This document shows positions 6,950-13,704 of a stretch of 17,897 nt of DNA, in pieces; positions within the stretch are counted from its first letter, which is position 1; each line of letters opens with the position of its first letter. Under the pieces are notes generated by a model. It saw only the letters and a program-made list of their open reading frames with translations. It was not told where the DNA came from and ran no database searches. The position numbers and the translations under genes are program-made. Location of the stretch: contig CAJTZH010000057.1 of assembly GCA_910584325.1 (NCBI GenBank), positions 1-17,897 of the forward strand, in the 5' to 3' direction. Source of the stretch: an uncultured Lachnospiraceae bacterium (GTDB lineage Bacteria; Bacillota; Clostridia; Lachnospirales; Lachnospiraceae).

Positions 6950-7636
6950 ATGGCATTTGATTTTAAGAAAGAATACAAAGAATTTTATATGCCGAAGAAT
7001 AAACCGGAGATTGTTAATGTTCCGGCGGCGAATTATATTGCGGTCAGAGGGAAAGGAAATCCGAACACTCCGGATGGCGCGTACCAGCAGGCAATAGGAG
7101 TACTGTATGCGGTTGCATATACAATAAAAATGAGTTATAAAACAGATTATAAGATGAAAGGATTTTTTGAATATGTTGTGCCGCCGTTGGAAGGGTTCTG
7201 GTGGCAGGAGGAGCAGCGTCCGGCAGATGATGAGGTGCAAACCGTCAGACGGGAAGCGGTTCAAGGCGTCGATTATGGGAATAAGGACGCATTTCACTGG
7301 ATTTCTGTGATACGTTTGCCGGACTTTGTCACGAAGAAGGATTTTTTGTGGGCAGTAGAAACAGCAGCCCAAAAGAAAAAGATAGATTGCAGCAAGGCAG
7401 AATATTTGACGGTTGACGAAGGACTATGTGTTCAGATTATGCATATAGGACCGTTTGATAATGAACCGGCATCAGTAGCGCTTATGGATGAATTTCTGCA
7501 AGAGAACGGATATGAAAATGATATCAATGAAAAGCGGCTGCATCATGAAATTTATTTGTCTGATGCAAGGAAGGCTGCGCCGGAAAAGTGGAAAACGGTT
7601 ATCAGACATCCGATTAGGAAATTGCGGGATGTTTAG
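6950..7636 (+). CDS. GyrI-like small-molecule-binding protein
   Basis: A 228-aa soluble protein with the GyrI-like fold (SHS2-type, AraC effector-binding superfamily), standing alone without a DNA-binding domain. Features typical of the group are YIAVRGKGNPN near residue 30, the tryptophan-rich core PPLEGFWWQ near 80, and MHIGPFDNEPASVALMDEF near 163-181, where the H-x-G-P-F/Y-D/N motif recurs across GyrI-like proteins. Stand-alone members may bind or hydrolyse small, often cationic or toxic, compounds. GGAGGT at 6937-6942 lies 7 bases before the ATG. These proteins often accompany YafY/WYL or HxlR regulators, so it may once have been controlled by the truncated WYL gene just upstream. Function beyond ligand binding is not established. 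Confidence 0.9.
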   Translation: MAFDFKKEYKEFYMPKNKPEIVNVPAANYIAVRGKGNPNTPDGAYQQAIGVLYAVAYTIKMSYKTDYKMKGFFEYVVPPLEGFWWQEEQRPADDEVQTVRREAVQGVDYGNKDAFHWISVIRLPDFVTKKDFLWAVETAAQKKKIDCSKAEYLTVDEGLCVQIMHIGPFDNEPASVALMDEFLQENGYENDINEKRLHHEIYLSDARKAAPEKWKTVIRHPIRKLRDV

Positions 7637-7673
7637 AATGGGCAGGGGGTATCACAGTGGGGGGGAAAACCGC

Positions 7674-7702
7674 TTGTAGCGTCCGACATTTTCTGATAAA
7701 AT
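7674..7702 (+). promoter_or_regulatory. Promoter of the small-peptide module
   Basis: TTGTAG (7674-7679), 17-bp spacer, TAAAAT (7697-7702). The same arrangement, TTGTGA-N17-TAAACT, is found in repeat copy 1, so the promoter travels with the repeat. Transcription would start at about 7709, just at the beginning of the complementary left arm. Confidence 0.55.
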
Positions 7703-7765
7703 ATTCATATGGGGTACTGCCATAACGGGTAGGCGGTCAGTCCTTCTTCGCAGAGGGACGTTCTG

Positions 7766-7825
7766 ATGATTCTTGAAATCATTGTGTCGATTCTGACAGC
7801 ATACATAAACCACACAAAAAAGTAA
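7766..7825 (+). CDS. 19-aa hydrophobic peptide, candidate type I toxin
   Basis: The ORF encodes MILEIIVSILTAYINHTKK. A single hydrophobic helix of about 14 residues is followed by a short polar tail ending in two lysines, the general plan of membrane-active type I toxins such as Fst, Ldr and TxpA, though I cannot assign it to one of those families. GAGGGA at 7753-7758 lies 7 bases before the ATG. A terminator hairpin begins directly at the stop codon, so this looks like a genuine minimal mRNA. The whole gene sits within long-range complementary arms, which in type I toxin mRNAs keep the message untranslated until processed. I could not identify a clear antisense promoter by eye. The assignment is inference from architecture. 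Confidence 0.5.
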   Translation: MILEIIVSILTAYINHTKK

Positions 7826-7859
7826 CCGCCCCGGCAAAGGAAACGGTTAATTTTATTTT
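7824..7859 (+). terminator. Terminator directly after the small peptide
   Basis: AACCG (7824-7828) pairs with CGGTT (7844-7848), with an inner CC/GG helix in the loop, and T-rich TTTTATTTT follows (7851-7859). It overlaps the stop codon of the 19-aa ORF. A second T-run at 7903-7913, after the right arm, could be an alternative end giving the fully paired RNA. Confidence 0.5.
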
Positions 7860-7993
7860 GAGTAATTAAACTTTGGGCTGACCGTCTATCGGCAGTATTC
7901 CCTTTTGTTTTTTAATTGTAACAGGTTCCCTCACGAATGTCAAATGCTGTGGAGTGAAAGATATGAAATACTATCTTTAGAAAGCGGGAAATT

Positions 7994-8035
7994 AGCGTGC
8001 CATTAGAACTATGATAAGTGGTACGCTTATTTTTT
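7994..8035 (+). terminator. Hairpin terminator upstream of the AraC fragment
   Basis: AGCGTGCCATTA (7994-8005) pairs with TAAGTGGTACGCT (8015-8027) with one G-U pair and one bulge, followed by TTATTTTTT. The stretch 7914-7993 before it holds no gene I can recognise, so it probably ended a gene that is now deleted. Downstream, TATAAT at 8085-8090 is a possible -10 for the AraC fragment, with no good -35. Confidence 0.6.
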
Positions 8036-8113
8036 ATACAGCGAATTTGAAGATATTATACAAGAAATCGGTAAGCGTTTCGAGTATAATAGAGAGTACC
8101 GGGAGGTGCCGTG

Positions 8114-8510
8114 ATGCAAAAACAAAAACGGACAGTCTGCTATGATGATGCGTTACAGCTTGAAGCATATCATTTTAAGGGAATCGCACAGCCGTTCCCG
8201 AATCATTTTCATGATTATTATGTGATTGGCTATATAGAAACAGGAACACGCCGCTTGTCCTGCAAAAATAAAGAATATACGATAGGTCAGGGAAATATTC
8301 TTTTGTTTCATCCAAACGATAATCACGGCTGCGTGCAGTGTGACGGAGAAACGCTTGATTATAGAGAGTTAAACATTTCAAAAGAAGCAATGCTGTCATT
8401 AGCGGAAGAAATCACAGGTCAAAGGAAATTGCTTTGTTTTTCGGAAAATGTTATTAAAAATGACGAGCTTACGTTCTATTTTTGTTCTTTGCACCGGATG
8501 ATTATGGACG
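8114..8510 (+). pseudogene. AraC-family regulator, N-terminal half only
   Basis: About 132 codons encode the cupin-like ligand-binding domain of an AraC regulator, recognisable from QPFPNHFHDYYVIGYIETG near residues 26-44 and KEYTIGQGNILLFHPNDNHG near 53-72. The usual regulator is 270-290 aa with two helix-turn-helix motifs at the C-terminus; these are entirely missing. At about 8505-8513 the sequence switches abruptly to the coding sequence of an EamA transporter in another frame, and the AraC frame then runs on as nonsense to a stop at 8722. GGGAGGTG (8101-8107) supports ATG 8114, with a GTG one codon earlier. The product cannot bind DNA as an AraC protein. Confidence 0.8.
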
Positions 8511-9194
8511 GCGGGGCTGTGCGGAATATGCTTATACTATCTTCTGGAAAACATCGCGTTAACCTACACGATGGCTTCGAATGTCGGCGTGATTATTTCT
8601 GTCGCTCCGTTTTTTACTGCCGTTTTATCGCATGCGTTTCTGAAAACGGAAGAAACACGAAAAGCCGGTTTTTTTGCGGGATTTATTGTCGCTATGACAG
8701 GGATATGCCTTATCAGTTTTAGTGGCAGCAAACTGGAACTGAATCCGATTGGGGATATTCTGGCGGTTGCCGCGGCATTCGTATGGGCGGCGTATTCATT
8801 GCTTACGCGAAAAATCAGTAGTTTTGGATATCATACGATTCAGACAACAAGGAGAATTTTTACATACGGAATCCTTTTTATGCTCCCGTTTCTTTTTATT
8901 TTTGATTTCGACCCGGATGTGTACAAGTTCGTAAAGCCGGGGAATTTTCTAAATCTTATCTACTTAGGACTTGGCGCGTCGGCGCTTTGTTTTGTGACCT
9001 GGAATTATGCAGTCAGGGTACTCGGGGCAGTTAAGACGAGCGTGTACATTTACATGGTGCCGGTCATTACCGTTGTTACATCTGTAATTGTGTTAAGAGA
9101 GGAAATTACCTGGATCGCCGCAATAGGAATCGGGCTGACTTTAATCGGATTGTTTCTTTCGGAAGGCAGATTGAAAAAGGCGAACCGGAACTGA
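8502..9194 (+). pseudogene. EamA/DMT-family transporter lacking its N-terminal part
   Basis: In frame from about 8511 the sequence reads AGLCGICLYYLLENIALTYT and continues MASNVGVIISVAPFFTAVLS through a C-terminal EamA repeat ending about residue 226. DMT transporters of this kind have ten helices and about 300 aa in two EamA repeats. The first two or so helices (roughly 70 residues) and the natural start are missing, replaced by the AraC fragment. The first in-frame ATG (8571) lies within a membrane helix and lacks a ribosome binding site. The second EamA repeat is intact. Such exporters often sit beside AraC regulators, so one deletion between two neighbouring genes explains both truncations. 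Substrate is unknown. Confidence 0.8.
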
Positions 9195-9246
9195 CTGCCT
9201 ATGCGATAACAACAGCAAGAATCATAAAAAACGAAAACTTTCTTTG

Positions 9247-9255
9247 TGCTACAAT
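9247..9255 (+). promoter_or_regulatory. Extended -10 promoter of the AraC-GNAT/MATE operon
   Basis: TGC-TACAAT (9247-9255) is a good extended -10 located 26 bases before the AraC-GNAT start. The -35 region is A-rich with no clear hexamer, which extended -10 promoters can tolerate. Confidence 0.5.
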
Positions 9256-9280
9256 ACCTTATCAGAACGGAGGGAGCATC

Positions 9281-10165
9281 ATGCAGGGTCAGACAGTACG
9301 CATTGTTTCACAGGCTATCCGCTATATTGAGCGTCATCTGAATGATAAACTGGAATTGGACAGCGTTGCGGCTGCGTTACACTATTCGAAATTTCATCTG
9401 CACCGGATTTTTACAAAAACAGTCGGGCTGACTATTCACGAGTATATTCAAAGGCGGCAGCTCACAGAAGCGGCGAAACTTTTAATATTTTCCAATAAAC
9501 CGGTTATTGAAATTGCGTTTATCAGTGGATATGAGAGCCAGCAGGCATTCACAAGTATTTTTAAGGCGATGTATAAAACCACGCCTCTAAAATTTCGGGA
9601 AGCGGAAGAATTTTACCCTTTGCAGCTTGAAATCCATTTAAAAGAGGAAGCAGTTACGATGGATTTTACAAAAGAAGATATTAAGTTTGCAGTATCGGAT
9701 GATATAGAGGATTGGATGGAATTAGTGAATCTTGCGATTGACGGATACCCGTGCTTTCATAAAGACGAGTATATCCAAAATCTGCGCCGGTATATTGATG
9801 ATAAAAAGGCGTTGATTTTACGGGATGAAGATATGGTTATCGGTGCGATGGCATTTTCACCCGATACGGGCAGCATCGATTTCTTGGCCGTCCATCCGCA
9901 ATATCGGCATCTCGAAATTACAAAGCTGTTTCTTGATAAGCTCGTGGATTTGCTGTATGGCAAAGAAATCAGTTTCACAACATACCGTGCAGGCGACAAG
10001 GCGGATACGGGTTATCGTGAAGAATATCTGCGCCTTGGTTTTGCAGAAAGAGAACTGCTTGTGGAATATGGGTATCCGACACAGCGTTTTGTGCTCCTTC
10101 CCCCAAATAAGGAGGAAGTCAATTATGAACGAAGCACAGAGAAATCCGTTGGCAAGAAACTTTAA
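9281..10165 (+). CDS. AraC-type HTH fused to a GNAT acetyltransferase-like domain
   Basis: The 294 residues carry an N-terminal AraC DNA-binding domain (about 8-106) with both HTH motifs (LELDSVAAALHYSKFHLHRI and VIEIAFISGYESQQAFTSIF). A GNAT-like fold follows at about 130-275. The order is reversed from classical AraC proteins, with the sensor at the C-terminus, as in AraC-GyrI fusions. In GNAT motif A, after FLAVHPQYRH, the pyrophosphate-binding loop expected as R-G-x-G-x-G/A reads RHLEITKLFL without its glycines, so acetyl-CoA binding is probably lost or altered and the domain may only sense a ligand. GGAGGG lies before ATG 9281. The 3' end overlaps the MATE gene by 41 bases, so it likely regulates that exporter and is translated with it. 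Confidence 0.9.
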   Translation: MQGQTVRIVSQAIRYIERHLNDKLELDSVAAALHYSKFHLHRIFTKTVGLTIHEYIQRRQLTEAAKLLIFSNKPVIEIAFISGYESQQAFTSIFKAMYKTTPLKFREAEEFYPLQLEIHLKEEAVTMDFTKEDIKFAVSDDIEDWMELVNLAIDGYPCFHKDEYIQNLRRYIDDKKALILRDEDMVIGAMAFSPDTGSIDFLAVHPQYRHLEITKLFLDKLVDLLYGKEISFTTYRAGDKADTGYREEYLRLGFAERELLVEYGYPTQRFVLLPPNKEEVNYERSTEKSVGKKL

Positions 10166-11471
10166 CACGGTATCCCTTATCAGGTTTGCGGTTCCGAGTA
10201 TGGTTATGATGTTTTTTATGGGGTTATATACCATCGTAGATACTATTTTTATCGCCCGTTTTGTCAATACAAACGCCCTGTCATCCGTCAATATCGTATG
10301 CCCTGTCATTAACATGATTGTCGGATTGGGAACAATGCTGGGGACGGGCGGAAGCGCCATTGTTGCGAAAAAAATGGGAAATCAAAACAGCGGGGAAGCC
10401 CGAAGTAATTTTACGTTCATTATTATCACAGGCGTTATTATCGGTCTTGTTATTACTGCTGTCGGACTTTTGTTTCTTGATAAAATCATCCGGGTATTGG
10501 GCGCGAGTGAGGTCCTGTTCCCTTATTGCAAAGATTACCTGATGATACAGCTCTTTTTTGTCGTTGCAAACATCATGCAGGTTTTATATCAGAATCTTTT
10601 TGTCACGGCGGGAAAACCGGCTTTAGGACTTATCCTTTCTGTTTTGGCGGGCATTGCAAACATTATTTTTGATTATGTATTTATTGTTTTGATGCAGATG
10701 GGTATTAAAGGGGCGGCGCTTGGAACAGGCATCGGATATATGATACCAGCGGTTGCCGGAACGGTATTTTTTCTGCGCCAAAAGAGTGAACTGCATTTTG
10801 CAAAGCCCAAAATGGCTTTTGCGGTTTTATTAAAGAGCTGTTCGAATGGCGCTTCTGAAATGGTAAGCCAGTTGGCAGCAGCGGTGACTACATTTTTATT
10901 TAACCGGACAATGATGAAGCTGCTTGGCGAGGACGGCGTGGCGGCGATTACAGTTATCATATATTCCCAGTTTCTGCTGACCACTCTTTATATCGGCTTT
11001 TCTATGGGCGTGGCTCCCATCATCAGTTATCATTTTGGAAGTGAAAATGGAAAGCAGATAAAGAAAGTCGTTCGTATTTGTTTTGCGCTGATAACGGCTG
11101 TTTCGGTCATTGTATTTTTGTTTTCATTCTTTGCAGGTGAAATAATTGCGAAGATATTTGTGGGTAATCATGAAAATGTTTATGAGATTACGAAACGGGG
11201 ATTTACAATTTTTTCCTTTAGCTTTCTGTTCTCGGGATGGAATATATTTTCCTCGGCGCTGTTTACGGCATTGTCAAACGGGAAAGTCTCGGCAGGCATT
11301 TCGTTTTTGCGGACATTTGGGTTGATTACGGTTTTTCTTTTTATACTGCCAAAAGTTTTCAATGTCACAGGCATATGGCTGGCGGTTCCGATTGCGGAGC
11401 TGTTTACATTTCTGTTGACGATATGCATGATAGTCCGATACCGTAGACACGATAATAGTATTTGCGATTGA
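10125..11471 (+). CDS. MATE-family multidrug/Na+ antiporter
   Basis: This 448-aa protein has the twelve-helix MATE pattern in two homologous halves. It begins NFNTVSLIRFAVPSMVMMFF, and the first helix pair carries the family-typical GLYTIVDTIFIARFV segment. The second half begins near SCSNGASEMVSQLAAAVTTF (about residue 240). These exporters move drugs, cationic compounds or metabolites out of the cell against an ion gradient. I chose ATG 10125, preceded by GGAGGAAG (10111-10118); the frame is open 100 codons further upstream, but that sequence is an out-of-frame shadow of the AraC-GNAT gene. Length is normal and no break is seen, in contrast to the second MATE gene at 14009. Expression is likely coupled to the overlapping regulator. 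Confidence 0.94.
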   Translation: MNEAQRNPLARNFNTVSLIRFAVPSMVMMFFMGLYTIVDTIFIARFVNTNALSSVNIVCPVINMIVGLGTMLGTGGSAIVAKKMGNQNSGEARSNFTFIIITGVIIGLVITAVGLLFLDKIIRVLGASEVLFPYCKDYLMIQLFFVVANIMQVLYQNLFVTAGKPALGLILSVLAGIANIIFDYVFIVLMQMGIKGAALGTGIGYMIPAVAGTVFFLRQKSELHFAKPKMAFAVLLKSCSNGASEMVSQLAAAVTTFLFNRTMMKLLGEDGVAAITVIIYSQFLLTTLYIGFSMGVAPIISYHFGSENGKQIKKVVRICFALITAVSVIVFLFSFFAGEIIAKIFVGNHENVYEITKRGFTIFSFSFLFSGWNIFSSALFTALSNGKVSAGISFLRTFGLITVFLFILPKVFNVTGIWLAVPIAELFTFLLTICMIVRYRRHDNSICD

Positions 11472-11496
11472 ATTTAAATACAGGGTGAATTATAAT
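11468..11496 (+). promoter_or_regulatory. Promoter for the DUF2871-flavodoxin pair
   Basis: TTGAAT (11468-11473) and TATAAT (11491-11496) have an ideal 17-bp spacer. The -35 overlaps the MATE stop codon, so the following pair can be transcribed independently. Confidence 0.65.
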
Positions 11497-11542
11497 AAAT
11501 GTGTCATTTCAAAATAAAATAGAAAACGAAGGAGATTATCAG

Positions 11543-11992
11543 ATGAAACGTTATATGAATACAGCATTGCTGTACGCGATTCTCGCTATGGCAGGCGGTG
11601 TGTTTTACCGGGAGTTTACCAAATTCAACGGATTTACGCAAAAGACCACCCTTTCTGTGGTACATACACATTATTTCTTGCTGGGCATGGTATTTTTTCT
11701 ATTACTTCTTTTGCTGGAAAAGAATTTTTCTTTTACCAAAACGACAACAAAACGGGTGTTAATGTTCTACCATATCGGTTTGAATCTGACCGGTGTGATG
11801 TTTGTGGTACGAGGCGTGCCGCAGGTGCTGGGAAGTTCTTTGACTTCCGGCATGAATGCGGCAATCTCCGGCGTTGCAGGAATCGGACATATTTTACTGG
11901 GAATCAGTCTGGTGCTTGTGTTGGTACAGGTCAGGCAGAGTGTGCCGGCGGCATGGAAATCATCGGGGGATTGCTTTGAAAACAGACAGTAA
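11543..11992 (+). CDS. DUF2871 membrane protein
   Basis: A 149-aa protein with four hydrophobic segments at about 6-22, 41-58, 72-90 and 106-130. Histidines lie at the membrane edges: HTHYF at 41-45, YHIG at 76-79 and GHILLG at 115-120. The sequence matches the DUF2871 pattern (N-terminal ALLYAILAMAGGVFYREFTK and THYFLLGM). Paired histidines in a four-helix bundle could hold haem or metal, but no function is established for the family. AAGGAG before ATG 11543 decides the start; a frame from GTG 11501 would add 14 unlikely residues. It is followed after 14 bases by a flavodoxin-like lipoprotein, hinting at a shared redox role (inference). Confidence 0.88.
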   Translation: MKRYMNTALLYAILAMAGGVFYREFTKFNGFTQKTTLSVVHTHYFLLGMVFFLLLLLLEKNFSFTKTTTKRVLMFYHIGLNLTGVMFVVRGVPQVLGSSLTSGMNAAISGVAGIGHILLGISLVLVLVQVRQSVPAAWKSSGDCFENRQ

Positions 11993-12006
11993 TTAGGGAG
12001 GATTAT

Positions 12007-12714
12007 ATGGTAAAAAGAGGAATAATACTGTTTTTAGCCTGTCTTGTGGCAGGATGTATGCTGACGGCGTGTGGAATGCCAAAAGAAACGGACACGGATA
12101 ATCGTGACAATCCAACTTCACAGAAAAATGTGGAAACCGAAAGCAGCACACCGCAGGAAACAGTAGAAAACTGGGGAGAGAAAACCACAGAAAATGAAAC
12201 TTCGGCTGTAGGTAAAGAAGGAACTGAAAAAACGCTTGTTATCTATTATTCCGCGACAGGCAGCACAGCAAGTGTTGCGAGAATGATTGCAGGCGCAGAA
12301 GGTGCGGACATATTTGAACTGGAACCGAAAGAACCTTATAGCAGCGCGGATTTGGACTGGAATGATAAAAACAGCCGGGTAAGCGTGGAACATGACAATC
12401 CCGATAACAGAAGAGTGGAGCTCAGTTCGGCTGCAGTTTCCGATTGGAACAGCTACACGACCGTGTATATCGGTTATCCGATTTGGTGGGGAAGCGCGGC
12501 ATATCCTATGGAAACCTTCGTTTCGATAACCGATTTTACCGGAAAAACCGTCATTCCGTTCTGTACGTCCGCTTCGTCGGGGCTTGGGGACAGCGCAGAA
12601 CAGCTTTCTAAGAAAGCTGCAACCGGGAACTGGACGGAGGGAAAACGGTTTCCTTCTGATGTGCCGGAAGACGACGTTTTGTCATGGGTGAATGAACTGC
12701 ATTCGAAGGAGTAA
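12007..12714 (+). CDS. Exported flavodoxin-like lipoprotein
   Basis: This 235-aa protein starts with a type II signal peptide (MVKRGIILFLACLVAGCMLT) with lipobox LTAC and Cys22 as the lipidated residue. A polar, Thr/Glu/Asn-rich linker to about 73 follows, then a flavodoxin domain. TLVIYYSATGSTASVARMIA (76-95) is the first strand and FMN-phosphate loop, YIGYPIWWGSAAYPMETF (154-171) the second FMN loop with stacking aromatics, and TVIPFCTSASSGLGDS (181-196) the third. Cytoplasmic relatives reduce quinones or serve as electron carriers. Here FMN would lie outside the membrane, suggesting extracytoplasmic electron transfer. AGGGAGG lies 5 bases before the ATG, and it shares an operon with DUF2871. 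Confidence 0.92.
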   Translation: MVKRGIILFLACLVAGCMLTACGMPKETDTDNRDNPTSQKNVETESSTPQETVENWGEKTTENETSAVGKEGTEKTLVIYYSATGSTASVARMIAGAEGADIFELEPKEPYSSADLDWNDKNSRVSVEHDNPDNRRVELSSAAVSDWNSYTTVYIGYPIWWGSAAYPMETFVSITDFTGKTVIPFCTSASSGLGDSAEQLSKKAATGNWTEGKRFPSDVPEDDVLSWVNELHSKE

Positions 12715-12717
12715 TGT

Positions 12718-12867
12718 GTCAGAGGATTTTAATTCGCCAAATCGTTTTGTACCGTCTAATATATCACGGATAATCAAGACCTTCCAACGGTCGCTGATAA
12801 GCATTAAAGTAGTCTCTACCGGACAGGCGGATAAATTGAATGTAGAGGAGGCTGTCGCAAGAGGCAT
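12718..12867 (-). pseudogene. HxlR-family regulator, N-terminal fragment
   Basis: Reading the minus strand, NLSACPVETTLMLISDRWKV and continuing VLIIRDILDGTKRFGELK is the start of an HxlR winged helix, with the conserved Cys before P-V-E-T. Immediately after FGELKSS the frame runs into the antisense of the flavodoxin gene's end, and the remaining 60 or so residues of the family are missing. The upstream edge is unclear: an ATG exists at 12867 but without a ribosome binding site, and the residues between it and NLSA do not look family-like. About 45 recognisable residues remain of a protein normally 110-120 aa long. It is non-functional as read. Confidence 0.75.
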
Positions 12868-12887
12868 GGACGCCGGAAACTTTGTCA

Positions 12888-13037
12888 CAGCACGCCACAT
12901 CATTAAAGCATCTTTGCGACATTGTAAGCGGTACAGAAGAAAGTGTAATCAGTTATGCGGATTATGCAGTTGCCATGGTTGATGAAGCATTCAACGGGAA
13001 CCATATTCAGCAAAGAATTTCGGTTGTGGCAAAATAA
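12888..13037 (+). pseudogene. NAD(P)-dependent oxidoreductase, C-terminal fragment
   Basis: The frame ending at TAA 13035-13037 encodes about 50 recognisable residues, including SVISYADYAVAMVDE and NGNHIQQRISVVAK. This resembles the C-terminus of NmrA/YwnB-like NAD(P)-binding oxidoreductases (pattern ISYADYA-x-A-x-(I/V)DE...H-x-QRISVV). The Rossmann nucleotide-binding N-terminus (about 160 residues) is absent and the frame has a stop at 12843. HxlR regulators commonly lie divergent from such oxidoreductases, so this and the HxlR fragment probably derive from one gene pair shortened by deletion. Family recall is moderate. Confidence 0.6.
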
Positions 13038-13104
13038 TTAGGAACATAATAATTGTTGGGAGTTAAAGGAATATGCCCTTGCGGGCGGTAGAGAGGAGAA
13101 TATT

Positions 13105-13704
13105 ATGACGCAGACAGAACGGCTTCTTTACCTGATAAACAAAAGCGTTTTTACAAATACAGGACGCGTATTTGCAGGAAGAACGTACAAAGAAAGGTAT
13201 TATATCATTATCGGAAATTTCACCGGTACAACCGAAAATTTATTTATGGCAGGGCGATATCACAAGACTGCGTGTGGACGCTATTGTGAACGCGGCGAAA
13301 GCGCGCTGCTTGGCTGTTTTGTTCCCTGCCACGGGTGCATTGATAATGTGATTCATTCTGCCGCGGGCATACAGCTTCGACTGGAATGTTCCCGGATGAT
13401 GGAAAAACAGCAGTCAGAAGAGCCTGTCGGACCGATTATTTACGGAGAATTTACAAAAAGTGACTGCGGACTGTTAGCGGACTGTTATCGCTCCTGCCTG
13501 GAACTTTCCGCAATGCACCGGTTAAAAAGTGTTGCTTTTTGCTGTATTTCTACCGGAGAGTTCCATTTTCCGAACCAAAAAGCCGCGTAAATAGCAGTCG
13601 AAACGGTACAAACATATCAAAAGGAAAATCATGATTGTCCGGAGGTGGTTTTTAATGTGTTCAAAGACAGCGACTATGAAATTTACAGACAGTTACTGGG
13701 ATAA
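13105..13704 (+). pseudogene. Macrodomain protein-ADP-ribose hydrolase, decayed
   Basis: The gene starts normally (GAGAGGAG then ATG, MTQTERLLYLIN). About 45 residues are then missing and the frame changes: QIQDAYLQEERTKKGI and IYLWQGDITRLRVDAIVNAA are read in a second frame (from about 13142 to 13297). A one-base loss in the AAC-AGC codons of the NAAN-S motif returns to the first frame at 13300, giving ALLGCFVPCHGCIDNVIHSA, a conserved zinc/ADP-ribose region. About 20 residues (the G-Y-N-LPCKYVLHT part) are then missing in frame before VGPIIYGEFTKSDCG. A GAA has become TAA at 13588, after FPNQKAA, but the rest (IAVETVQTYQ to DYEIYRQLLG) continues to the true stop at 13702. Four lesions make it non-functional. 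Relatives remove ADP-ribose placed by SirTM sirtuins. Confidence 0.85.

Larger units (their letters stand above)
7674..7913 (+). repeat. Repeat element, copy 2: complementary arms around a tiny ORF
   Basis: The element runs from a promoter (7674-7702) to a T-rich tract (7903-7913). A left arm at 7711-7743 is complementary to a right arm at 7875-7902. GGCGGTCAGTCC (7732-7743) pairs over 12 bp with GGGCTGACCGTC (7875-7886), counting G-T pairs, and GGGGTACTGCC pairs with GGCAGTATTCCC with one bulge. Enclosed are a ribosome binding site, a 19-codon ORF and a small terminator hairpin. A related copy lies at 6008-6115. It could be a type I toxin gene whose 5' and 3' ends pair, a MITE-like repeat, or another structured small mRNA. 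Confidence 0.7.

Noticed and set aside
6920..7372. 150-codon open frame on the minus strand
   Set aside because: Antisense to the well-supported GyrI-like gene; composition is that of a shadow frame.
7674..7913. CRISPR or transposon ends for the complementary arms
   Set aside because: The arms are imperfect, occur once each per copy, have no spacer series, and I see no transposase or obvious target-site duplication.
9857..10360. 167-codon open frame on the minus strand
   Set aside because: Lies antisense to the AraC-GNAT and MATE genes, has no ribosome binding site and no family-like sequence.
12692..12982. 96-codon plus-strand frame across the HxlR stub
   Set aside because: Starts inside the flavodoxin gene and its residues are not family-like; the minus-strand HxlR motif and the other plus frame explain the sequence better.
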